From assembly GCF_019669925.1 (NCBI RefSeq), contig NZ_AP019779.1, positions 1,441,001 to 1,505,000 on the forward strand: DNA of 64,000 nt, written 5' to 3'. The stretch comes from Methanobrevibacter arboriphilus (GTDB lineage Archaea; Methanobacteriota; Methanobacteria; Methanobacteriales; Methanobacteriaceae). A program made the position numbers and the translations under genes. Shown here piece by piece: positions 29,554-38,600 of the stretch; within the stretch, counting starts at the first letter, position 1; each line of letters begins with the position of its first letter. The notes under the pieces were generated by a model that saw only the letters and a list, made by a program, of their open reading frames with translations, had not been told where the DNA came from and ran no database searches.

Positions 29554-30786
29554 TTATAATTTTTTAGCTTCTTCAACTAATTTTTGCCCTAACTTGAAAC
29601 AAGATTCATTTTCTTCTTCATCAGGAACATAATATACTTCATAGCTATCTACAACATCAAATCCATATTCTCCTAAATCTTTAGCTAAAATTTCTGGTGC
29701 TCCTCCTTTTCCACCCATGGAACCGAAAGTTATAGCTTTCCTTTCAATTCCTGTTCTTTCAAAGCTTAAACCTTTTAAATAGTACATTAAATCTCCAATA
29801 CTTGGGTAAGGTTCATTATTGATTGTAGGAACTCCAATAGCTATAGCTTTACTATCTAATATACTTTTAACTATTTCACTTCTTTCATCTTCATGTAAAA
29901 AGAACATTTCAACTTCATATCCTTCTGCCATTACTCCTTCAGCTATTTCATGAGCCATTTTTTGTGTGGAATAATGCATAGTATCATATACTATTGTTAC
30001 CTTATCTTTACACTTTCCAGTTGCCCAATCACTATATGCACCAATAACTTTCATAGGGTCTGTCCATATTTGTCCATGTGAAGGAGCTATCATTTTTATC
30101 TGTTCAAGTAATCCAAGCTCTGTAACCTCTTCAAACTTCTTTAAAACTAGTTTAGATAGGGGTACTATGAGGTTTCCATAGAATTTTTTGGTAGCATCCA
30201 TTAAAATATGTTCTGGTATTTCATGATCGAAACGTTTTGAATAGCATAAATGTTGACCAAATGCATCATTTGGGAATAATATTCCTTCTTCTAAGAATAA
30301 TGTAAACATACTGTCTGGCCAGTGGAGCAAGAATGCATCTAAAAATGCTAAAGTTTTACCACCAAGATCTAATGTATCTCCTGTTCCAACAGTGATAAAT
30401 TCTGCTTCACTAATTTTAGGATAATGTCTTTTCAATCCTTTTACAGCTATTTCAGTACAATAAATTGGGGCTTCTGGATATCTCCTGTGAATATCTACTA
30501 AAACACCACTATGATCTTTTTCAACATGATTTTGTATAATTACATCTACTTTAGATTCACCATCGGTTTTTCCTTCTTGTTGAAATGCATCATCTACACG
30601 AGCCATTAGTTCTTCTGTTTTCCCTGGATAAGCATTATCTATCAAGGCTACTTTTTCATCACCAAAAACTAAATATGCATTGTAACTTGTTCCATCTAAA
30701 GTATATCCATGATAACTTCTTAAATCCCAGTCAAGAACTCCTATCCAGTATACTCTATCAGCTATTTTTGTTGCTTTTGCTTTCAT
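29554..30786 (-). CDS. fprA: F420H2 oxidase, A-type flavoprotein (FprA/FpaA)
   Basis: This 410-residue flavodiiron protein reduces O2 to water with reduced F420. The metallo-beta-lactamase-like domain carries the diiron ligands in NHVEKDHSG (H87, E89, D91) and later the H in [19 protein letters not shown] and PSHGQIW. The C-terminal flavodoxin domain starts with [16 protein letters not shown] (FMN phosphate loop) and includes [12 protein letters not shown] and [10 protein letters not shown]. The start is the final ATG after GGAGAT. A short leader separates it from an MsvR-type inverted repeat, and the divergent msvR gene lies about 680 bases upstream. The corresponding gene in Methanothermobacter is the MsvR-controlled fpaA, so redox regulation is likely. 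Confidence 0.95.
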   Translation of the reverse strand: MKAKATKIADRVYWIGVLDWDLRSYHGYTLDGTSYNAYLVFGDEKVALIDNAYPGKTEELMARVDDAFQQEGKTDGESKVDVIIQNHVEKDHSGVLVDIHRRYPEAPIYCTEIAVKGLKRHYPKISEAEFITVGTGDTLDLGGKTLAFLDAFLLHWPDSMFTLFLEEGILFPNDAFGQHLCYSKRFDHEIPEHILMDATKKFYGNLIVPLSKLVLKKFEEVTELGLLEQIKMIAPSHGQIWTDPMKVIGAYSDWATGKCKDKVTIVYDTMHYSTQKMAHEIAEGVMAEGYEVEMFFLHEDERSEIVKSILDSKAIAIGVPTINNEPYPSIGDLMYYLKGLSFERTGIERKAITFGSMGGKGGAPEILAKDLGEYGFDVVDSYEVYYVPDEEENESCFKLGQKLVEEAKKL

Positions 30787-30862
30787 TTTATTATCTCCAG
30801 TTATCTAATATTTTATTAACATTAATATTTTTATTTCTAATAGTTTATTAATATTAATATAT

Positions 30863-30882
30863 TGTTCGTATGGATATGAACA
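30863..30882. promoter_or_regulatory. MsvR-box-like inverted repeat upstream of fprA
   Basis: TGTTCGTATGGATATGAACA is a 20-bp near-perfect palindrome with one mismatch between the arms. Its core TTCGTA-N4-TATGAA differs by one base from the TTCGTA-N4-TACGAA element I recall as the binding site of Methanothermobacter MsvR. It lies about 77 bases before the fprA ATG and coincides with the start site predicted from the TATA-like element at 30895-30906. That placement would let a regulator block or recruit polymerase. Confidence 0.7.
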
Positions 30883-30894
30883 TATTTAGAGGAA

Positions 30895-30906
30895 CTTATA
30901 TTTAAA
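30895..30906 (-). promoter_or_regulatory. TATA box candidate for fprA
   Basis: TTTAAATATAAG on the minus strand lies about 25 bases before the centre of the MsvR-like palindrome. Transcription would start within the palindrome and leave a leader of about 85 bases. Confidence 0.45.
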
Positions 30907-31211
30907 TGTTGTTTTTTCAATGTCCTTTATCGTATAATAGGTTTTATTTTATAGTATGCTTTGTTTTTATAATTCAAATAACTTTATATATAATATGTTT
31001 ATATATAATTAAAAATAATATTATATATATTTTAATTATATTTCCAATATTCACGAACTGTTTTATTTTAATAAGTATCTTCAATAGGATTTATTTTAAT
31101 TTAAAACATAATTAAACATTGTTTTTTAGATTTACTGGGATATTATCTAATTATTATTTACTATAAACTTATCTAACCTTTATTAATTATTTATATTTTG
31201 CAAGAAAAAGA

Positions 31212-31219
31212 TTTATATA
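31212..31219 (+). promoter_or_regulatory. TATA box candidate for msvR
   Basis: TTTATATA preceded by a purine-rich AAGAAAAAGA (BRE-like) stretch is the best archaeal promoter match on the msvR side. It implies a leader of about 220 bases. A second TATA-like string occurs near 31240. Confidence 0.35.
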
Positions 31220-31461
31220 CTTCTTTTTATAGATAAAACTATATATTCTTTCAATATTAAAATAGAATAAATACACATATATAGTTCTATCATGCTAATT
31301 TTAATACTTATATGGCACTGTTAAGATTATAAAAATTTAAATGAATATTAAGAACTTTAAGTAATATTAAGAATTTTAAATAATATTAAAAATCAGTCTA
31401 ATAATAATTTAATAATAATTTAATAATAATTGATGTCATATTTATAATAAGGGGTATAAAT

Positions 31462-32265
31462 ATGGATTTTACTGATAAAATCACTGAAGCAAAAAAACAA
31501 AAACCTATTCAAATTTTTTCCAAAGGTCATAAGGAAATAGGGGTCAATGTAATTAAAAGCCCTGTAAAACTTGTTATACTATCAATGTTAAAAGATAATG
31601 AGATGGAATTTGACGAAATCGTTAAAAATACTGGCAAATCTAAATCAACAATTTCTGTTCATTTAAAATCTTTACGAAATGATGGTGTCATCTCTTTTAA
31701 ATTTGATCCAGATGATCAAAGAAGAAAAATATTCTATATAAATTCAAGATTTTTAGGGGAAATTGAACCTCCTGAGCCATTTGAACTTGAAGAACAAAAA
31801 ACTAGCTTTTTGTTAGAAAATATTGTAAATAAAGAAATAGATAAAGATGGCAAATTTAATTTTTCACATCTCTTATTTCACACATTTAGATCGACATTAA
31901 TTCAAGAAGGATTTAATATTAATCCAATACTTTATGAATCTGGTCGTCGTATAGGGTTAGCTTTATATGAACAAATTAAAGCTGATGATATAGATGTCTT
32001 TATTAAAAACTTAAAAGAATTTTGGGAAGATTATGGATTAGGTCGTTTAGAGCTTAAACTCGGAGAAAAAATAGAAATTACTGCTTATGATTGTTTTGAA
32101 TGTGGACTGCTCCCTAAAACTGGAAAACCTGCATGCTATTTAGATGCTGGTATAATTGAAGCTACTTTATCTTCTTTCTTAAAAAAAGAAGTAAAGGTCA
32201 TCGAAACAAAATGTTTTACAATGGGCGATAATTGTTGTGTTTTTGAAGTAGAAACTTTAGAATAA
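31462..32265 (+). CDS. msvR: Methanogen-specific V4R-domain redox regulator MsvR
   Basis: This 267-residue DNA-binding regulator has an ArsR-like winged helix (about 32-92: KSPVKLVILSML then KNTGKSKSTISVHLKSLRNDGVISF). A linker leads to a V4R domain (about 140-265) with YESGRRIGLALYEQIKA, AYDCFECGLLPKTGKPACYL and TKCFTMGDNCCVFEVE. The V4R cysteines are candidates for the thiol switch described for MsvR. This HTH-plus-V4R combination next to an F420H2 oxidase gene is the arrangement shown in Methanothermobacter, where MsvR controls its own gene and the adjacent fpaA operon according to redox state. The divergent orientation and the palindrome near fprA support the same circuit here. A GGGG-type site precedes ATG 31462. 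Confidence 0.88.
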   Translation: MDFTDKITEAKKQKPIQIFSKGHKEIGVNVIKSPVKLVILSMLKDNEMEFDEIVKNTGKSKSTISVHLKSLRNDGVISFKFDPDDQRRKIFYINSRFLGEIEPPEPFELEEQKTSFLLENIVNKEIDKDGKFNFSHLLFHTFRSTLIQEGFNINPILYESGRRIGLALYEQIKADDIDVFIKNLKEFWEDYGLGRLELKLGEKIEITAYDCFECGLLPKTGKPACYLDAGIIEATLSSFLKKEVKVIETKCFTMGDNCCVFEVETLE

Positions 32266-32375
32266 GATTTCTAATAATTATAATATTTTGTTTTAAATAA
32301 TTGGATTATATCTAATATTTATTTTTAAGGATTTATTATATCTAATTAATAATTATTATTTTTTATATTAATTAA

Positions 32376-32460
32376 TAATAATTCTTAGATTAATCAATTA
32401 TTACTTTTTTGATTAGTTAATAATTAATTTTAGTTAATTACTAATAATTCTTAGATTAAT
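32376..32460. repeat. 19-bp direct repeat between msvR and cbiL
   Basis: TAATAATTCTTAGATTAAT occurs exactly at 32376-32394 and 32442-32460. Similar sequence (TTACTTTTT, TTAATAACTAATT) follows each copy, so the true unit is about 66 bp. The spacer separates two convergent genes. Confidence 0.8.
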
Positions 32461-32505
32461 AACTAATTACTTTTTAGATTTATTAATAACTAATTTTCAG
32501 ATTAT

Positions 32506-33255
32506 TTATTTTTTTAACTTTAATATAGTTGTTGTTAAATAGGGTTTGTTTTTTGGAAATCCTTCTATTATTTTTTCATTTTCCATTGTACAGTTTTGAA
32601 CAGAAGTAATTTCTTTTTCTCCTCTTTGTTCATATATTATATTTTCTAATTCTTCAGTATTTCTGGATGTTTTCATTAAAACAAAGCTATCTCCTTCCTT
32701 AAGTAGCTTTTCAATTCTATCATCTATTTTTGGAATTATCATTAAAATTTCATCTTTTTCGACCAATGGTTTACCAATACTTGAGGCACAAGCTGTAAAT
32801 GAGTTAATTCCAGGAATTACCTCTATTTTGAAACTTTTTTCCAATCTTTTCTGGACATAGGAAAATGTACTGTATATTGATGGATCACCTAATGTAATAA
32901 ATGCAACATCTAATCCTTTATTTAAATATTTAGATATCAATTCAGAAGCTTCGTCCCAATGTTTTTCTAAAGTTTTTTTGTCTTCAGTCATAGGGAAAAC
33001 AGGTTCTAAAATTTTTAAACTTGAGGTTTGATTTTTAAGATTATCATCTTCATAGTTATATTCGCTCTTTCCATTCTCTCTTTTTTTTATAATCGGATTA
33101 ATGATTGAAAGGGCTATACTTTCTTTTTTTGGTGCAGATCTAGGAGAACATATAATTGGTACATTTTTTAGAACTTTTAAAGCTTTTATTGTTAAGAGTT
33201 CGTAGTCTCCAGGTCCGATACCAATTCCGAATAATTTACCTTTTTGTAATGTCAA
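32506..33255 (-). CDS. cbiL: Cobalt-factor II (precorrin-2) C20-methyltransferase
   Basis: This 249-residue SAM-dependent tetrapyrrole methylase starts GKLFGIGIGPGDYELLTIKA. A second conserved part is LDVAFITLGDPSIYSTFSYV, followed by EVIPGINSFTACASSIGKPL. These three segments mark CbiL/CobI, which methylates C20 in the anaerobic corrinoid pathway; corrinoids are needed for the Mtr methyltransferase. Translation appears to begin at TTG 33255, with GGTG five bases upstream. It stands apart from other cobalamin genes, and the CobN-like surface protein about 11 kb away is not obviously linked to it. A different tetrapyrrole methylase specificity is possible but less likely. Confidence 0.88.
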   Translation of the reverse strand: MTLQKGKLFGIGIGPGDYELLTIKALKVLKNVPIICSPRSAPKKESIALSIINPIIKKRENGKSEYNYEDDNLKNQTSSLKILEPVFPMTEDKKTLEKHWDEASELISKYLNKGLDVAFITLGDPSIYSTFSYVQKRLEKSFKIEVIPGINSFTACASSIGKPLVEKDEILMIIPKIDDRIEKLLKEGDSFVLMKTSRNTEELENIIYEQRGEKEITSVQNCTMENEKIIEGFPKNKPYLTTTILKLKK

Positions 33256-33477
33256 TAAAACACCATTTTCTATTTTTTCATTGGATTAAAATAAATTTGG
33301 TTATAAAATTAGTCTTTTTAGACATATTAATTCTTTCTAGACTTATTAATAATAACAGATGATTAACTACAAATTTATTTATATAATTACTTTTAGTTAA
33401 GTTATAAATAAGTAATTTTAGCTATTAATAACAAATTTTTAAAACAAATATTATTTTTCATAACCATTAACTATAAT

Positions 33478-33490
33478 TTATTTATACTCC
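33478..33490 (+). promoter_or_regulatory. TATA box candidate giving a leaderless helicase mRNA
   Basis: ATTTATTTATACT lies about 25 bases before ATG 33510, and no purine-rich ribosome binding site is visible between them. This spacing would place the transcript start at or next to the start codon. Confidence 0.4.
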
Positions 33491-33509
33491 TATCACTAAT
33501 ATACTTTTG

Positions 33510-35333
33510 ATGTCAAATTCTTTATTTTGTCCAAATTGTGGAATGCTAAAAAATAACTGTGTTTGTGGAATAACACAAAAAAACCTTAAATCTAATTATT
33601 CAATAGATTCTAATGATATCTCATCTAATATAGTAAATATGAGTTCAATTAACATAGATAATTCTTATTCTATTGGAGAAACTTCTATTACAGAAGAAAG
33701 AATCAATGAATTAAAAAAAGAATTTCCAAATATTGATAATGAAATAATTGAAAATTTCCCTTTTTCTTCTCCAAGAAAAGGTCAACTTGAAATTATATCT
33801 GATATTAATGAAGCTATTGAAAATGGATATAAATATATAATTCTCGAGGCAGGAACTGGAACTGGAAAGTCAGCGATAGCTACTACATTAGCTAAAATGT
33901 ATCAGTCAGCATATATTCTTACTATGACTAAACAATTACAGTCTCAATATTTTAATGAATTTAAATTCCCAATGGTAAAGGGCAGGGGAAATTTTTATTG
34001 TTTGAACGATGATTTAGATTCTACATGTGATGTTGGAACTTGTAAAACTACTCCTACTTCCAAAAACTTTTTTTGTAAATTTGGTATTTCTAAAACTCCT
34101 AATTTAACTGGTTCAGAAGCTTTTGAAGATCAATTTGGAGGCTCTGTTTTTTATCAATCTGAAGAACATTGTCATTATTGGCAACAAAAATCTAATGCTA
34201 TTAACTCTCCTATTACTTTAATGAATTATGATTATGCTATTCTTGAATTAAACTATGTAAAGCATTTTGCTCCTAGAAATCTTTTAATTCTTGATGAAGC
34301 TCATAATATTGAAAACAAATTAATGAATACGATGGAACTCACTTTATACAATAGAAGACTTAAAAAAGATATTAAAAAGGTCATTAACCCTAATATACTT
34401 AAAGAAAAGGATTATAAAGATTGGATAATGGAAATTGACGCAATTAAAGATGCTTATCGTGATATTGAACTTAAAGACCTTCCAAAAAACAAAGCAGACA
34501 GAATTAATTCTACAATTTCACGACTAAAACAATTGAGAGAAAATCTTGAAAATGAGCCTAAAAATTGGATTATTGATCCTTTATCTGATGGTGTTTCATT
34601 TAAACCACTTAGAGTTCATCAATATGCAAAAGATTATTTATTTAAACATGGAGAAGTTTGTATTTTTTTAAGTGCAACTATTTTATCTCATAAAATGTTT
34701 TCTAAGTGGCTTGGTTTAAATCCTAATGAGGTTTATCATATTAAAGTTGATAGTCCTTTTCCTCCTAGTCAAAGACCTATTGAACTAAATATTGCTGGTA
34801 AAATGTCTTCTAATAGAATTAAAAGAAGTGCTCCTAAAACTTTACCTATTCTTGAAGCTATATTAAAGAAACACAAGAATGATAAAGGTTTAATTCATAC
34901 AAATAGCTATAAGTGTCAAGAATATATTATTAAAAAAATGCCTAATTCAAGATTAATTTCTCACACTTCTGCTAATAGAGAACGTGTTTTAAATCATTTT
35001 GAGAAAAGTGAAGATCCTCTTGTTTTAACTAGTCCTTCTATGAGTGAAGGAGTGGATTTACCTTATGATAAATGTAGGTTTCAGGTTATTTATAAGGTTC
35101 CTTTTCCTTATTTAGGTGATGAACAGGTTAATATGCGTATGAAAAGGGATAGAAGATGGTATGCATATAAAACTGTAATGACATTGATGCAAGCCTATGG
35201 AAGGGGTATGCGAGCTGAAGATGATTCCTGCTACACTTATATTCTTGATGGGGATATAGATATTTTATTTAAAAGTCCATTATATAGATCTCTGGTCCCT
35301 GAGTTTTTTAAAGAGGCTATCATTAAAGATTAA
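33510..35333 (+). CDS. XPD/DinG-type (Rad3-related) ATP-dependent DNA helicase
   Basis: This superfamily 2 helicase has 607 residues from ATG 33510. An N-terminal zinc-ribbon-like segment (C7, C10, C17, C19) precedes the helicase core. Walker A is GTGTGKS (residues 115-121) and the DEAH box is D262-H265 (LILDEAHNIE). The Fe-S domain region between them contains several cysteines (FYCLNDDLDSTCDVGTC, then FFCKF and EEHCHYW). The second RecA domain has FLSATILSH, SPSMSEGVDLP and LMQAYGRGMRAEDD (motif VI). XPD-family helicases unwind DNA 5' to 3' in repair. Archaeal members of the DinG/XPD type are not all characterised, so the exact role is open. The TTG at 33507 directly adjoins the ATG and is not needed. 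Confidence 0.9.
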   Translation: MSNSLFCPNCGMLKNNCVCGITQKNLKSNYSIDSNDISSNIVNMSSINIDNSYSIGETSITEERINELKKEFPNIDNEIIENFPFSSPRKGQLEIISDINEAIENGYKYIILEAGTGTGKSAIATTLAKMYQSAYILTMTKQLQSQYFNEFKFPMVKGRGNFYCLNDDLDSTCDVGTCKTTPTSKNFFCKFGISKTPNLTGSEAFEDQFGGSVFYQSEEHCHYWQQKSNAINSPITLMNYDYAILELNYVKHFAPRNLLILDEAHNIENKLMNTMELTLYNRRLKKDIKKVINPNILKEKDYKDWIMEIDAIKDAYRDIELKDLPKNKADRINSTISRLKQLRENLENEPKNWIIDPLSDGVSFKPLRVHQYAKDYLFKHGEVCIFLSATILSHKMFSKWLGLNPNEVYHIKVDSPFPPSQRPIELNIAGKMSSNRIKRSAPKTLPILEAILKKHKNDKGLIHTNSYKCQEYIIKKMPNSRLISHTSANRERVLNHFEKSEDPLVLTSPSMSEGVDLPYDKCRFQVIYKVPFPYLGDEQVNMRMKRDRRWYAYKTVMTLMQAYGRGMRAEDDSCYTYILDGDIDILFKSPLYRSLVPEFFKEAIIKD

Positions 35334-35528
35334 TTGATTTAATATATTTATTTTTGTTTTAAAAAGTTATTTTTGTATATTTATAAAATTTTTTCATATT
35401 TTTTACTTTTTTTAAAAGAAAAACATCTTTTTTTATATAAAAAACCATAATTTTCGTTAAAATGTTTAAAATTTTTATATATCTTAATGATTTCGTAATA
35501 CCTGGAATGTTTGCATATATCCTAAAAG

Positions 35529-35540
35529 TATATATATAAT
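35529..35540 (+). promoter_or_regulatory. TATA box candidate for the DUF11 adhesin gene
   Basis: TATATATATAAT lies about 70 bases before ATG 35607, downstream of a T-rich stretch that likely terminates the helicase transcript. Confidence 0.45.
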
Positions 35541-35606
35541 TAAGAATAAATATTACATTTTAATTCTTTAAATATAATAATATTTTTAGAATTTTGGGGG
35601 GAGAAT

Positions 35607-38600
35607 ATGAAATTTAGATTACATAATGTAATCACTTTTTTAGTCTTAATTTTAACAGTTGTTTTAAGCATTGGATTTGTCTGTGCTTCTGATGTGCAAA
35701 ATGATCGAGGTAACAGTGCCGATGGTTCTGTTTCAGCTGTTGAAAATAGTGGCACTGATAGTGTTGTTACGCCTTCTAAGTCTATAGTTAATAATGCTAG
35801 TATTAGTACTGATAGTAAGGGTGTTAATAATACTAATAATGATAAATCTGTTGTTTCTAAGTCTAACAGTGTTCGAAATGTTTCTATTTCTGGTAAAGTT
35901 ATTCGATGCGATTCTGGTTTAGCTTTTAAAGGAGTTACTATTAAGGTCTTTGATTTAAAAGGAAATTTACTTAAAAAAACTCAGACCGATAAGAATGGAC
36001 TTTATAATATAGTTTTTGATAGTAAAGATTCTGTTTTTAAGGTAACTGCTAGTTATCCCGGTCATATTACTATGTCAAAAAATGTGAGATTATATGATGG
36101 TAAAGGTGTTTGTGATTTCCAATTAGGACCTGAACCGAAAATAACCATTAATCCTAATAATTTAAATCAGTTTGTTAATGAAGATTTTAAATTTGAGATT
36201 AATTTTGATAACACGGGTAATGAAACAGGATTTGGTCCGATAGTTTATTTAAGGTTGCCTCCTGAGGTTGAATTTAAGGGGGCGACTTTTTTAGGTCAAC
36301 CTGTTAATGCAATTCGTGTTGGTGTATTTCCAAGTAATGGTACTTTGATTGATCCTTTAACTAAAAAGCCTGTTACGGGTACACCAGGTGAGACTTTTTA
36401 TGTGTTAGAATATCCTTTGGGAAGTTTCACTAAAGGTCAGCCTATTGCAAAAATGGAGATTATTGCAACTCTTAGAGCTAATGCAACTCTTGGCAAACCT
36501 TTAAATATTACTGCTACTCCTGTTTTCAGGTTTGGTGCTAATGAAACTGGATCTCCAACAATTGTTGGTAACAATTCTACTTTGAGAGTTATACCTACTG
36601 TGATTAAAATTACTAAAGTTGTTGATACTCCTGAAAATGAGATTACTACAGGTAAAAGCAATCCTCATAGATATCGGCTGATAATTGATATTGCTAATGG
36701 CCAAATAATTAGTAATATTACACTTAAAGATATTTTACCAGGAAATATTCAATTTTTAAGAATAATTGATAATGCAACTGGTAGGGAAATTAGACTACCT
36801 AACACCAATACTCCAGGCGGTCTTTTAGAAATATTTTTTGATAGTATTACTGGTACTTTAAGTAGTGAGGATAGAGTGGTGATTTATGAGTTTTATGCTC
36901 CTAAGTTGGATAATGAAAGTAAACACGTTCTTAATCCCAATACTGGTTTAAGTGAGAATGCAACTAATAATGTGAATGTTTCTGGTAAATATAAAGATTT
37001 GAATGTTTCTGCTAAAGATAATCATACTGTAATGTTAAAATCTATTGCAACTCAGAAATATGTTAAAGATATAACTGGTGGTAATAAGACTAAGCCGAAA
37101 AATATTTTGGAATATCTTATTAATTTCCAAATCTCTGACTATTTTTCATTTGACAACATAGTCATATATGATACTCTTGGTGATGGTCAAACTTTCTTAA
37201 ATGATCCACTTCCTAATTTGATTATTCAGCTTCCAAATGGAACAGTTATAAATATACCAATTAGTTTAACTGATTTCACCCGTAATTATGATTCTACTAC
37301 TGGTATTACTTATCTTAAGTTTAATATTAGTGCAATTTTAATTAAATATGGGTATGGTGGTGTGTTAACTGGTTGTCATTATTATAATGAGACAGCATCT
37401 ATTAATCCGCTTAGGGGTAATTTAACTTTCCGTAGTCAGATTAATACTAATTTCACTATTCCTAATAAGAATATTGTTTCTAATGATATTATAAATAATA
37501 ATGTTATTATAAGTGGTAATTTAACTAATCAAAGTGCTGGTGTTTCTGATTATAGTGGATCTGAGATTACTATTGTTGCACCTAAGTCTAATAAATTTAT
37601 TGTTCGAATAAATGGTAAAGAAGTTAGTGGTTCTAATTTCACTATTAGGCCTGGCGATAATATAACATTTTCTTTAGAAGTAAATATTCCTACAACTAAC
37701 TTGCATAATTTTGTTATAACTGATTATCTACCAATCCCTCTGTTTAGAGCTCTTCAGTTTGCTACTGGACAAAGTCCAAATAATTCTTCTGCTATTCCTG
37801 TTTCTGGTCAATGGAGATTAGGTGATAAAGATACTTTGTTTGTTAAAACTGGTAAATTGCCTTATTTGACTGTTGATACTGCTCAAAATAGACTTATATT
37901 TAATTATGGTGACATTGATTTGGAATCTCAAGAAGAAACTGTTGCTCATATTTTGTTTACTGTGACTGCTACTGGTGATCGGATGGCTGATGGTTTACAT
38001 CTTGCAAATCTATTAAATATTATGTATGATAATACTACTGATTCTACTTTTTCAGAAGATTCTATTGTTCATTTTGTCACTGGTATGCCTAATCTTTCAA
38101 TTCAGAAAAATGCAACACCAAAAAATAATTTAGAAGCTGGCGATACGGTAACTTATAATATAATTATTAAAAACAAGGGAAATAGTACTGCATATAATAT
38201 TGTTGTTAGAGATAACTTCCTTATTATTAATGGTCAATATTTCAGTACTAGTAGTATTAAGGATCTTAGGGCTTACCGTGGTGAAGTTGAAATAACTGAC
38301 TTAAATCTTTGGGATTTATTCACTGATGATGGTTTGAGTTTAGGAAATTATGCTCTTGGTGTTGATCCTTCAAATAATACTATTCTTATTACTTATAAGA
38401 TTGTATTGCCAAATAATGTTACACCGTTACAAGTATTTAATAATACTGTGCAGATTACTAATTTCACATCACTTCCAAATATTACAAGTCCTAACTTTGT
38501 TGATGATCCACGTAACTATGAAGATAATGAAAGTATACAAGTTAAAAATATTAATTTCACAAAAAATTACACTGGATCTAAGAATGGTCCAAGTAAGGGT

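Larger units (their letters stand above)
30787..31461. other. Divergent 675-base control region between fprA and msvR
   Basis: This is a long AT-rich region. It contains an MsvR-type palindrome close to fprA, TATA-like elements for both directions (listed separately), and repeated AATATTAAGAA(C/T)TTTAA phrases near 31343-31400. An open frame of 69 codons at 30906-31115 lacks a ribosome binding site and is not counted as a gene. Confidence 0.6.

Noticed and set aside
30906-31115. A 69-codon hydrophobic open frame in the fprA-msvR control region
   Set aside because: It has no ribosome binding site, its composition is that of the surrounding AT-rich DNA, and it overlaps the promoter elements. 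Hydrophobic translation is expected by chance from T-rich sequence.
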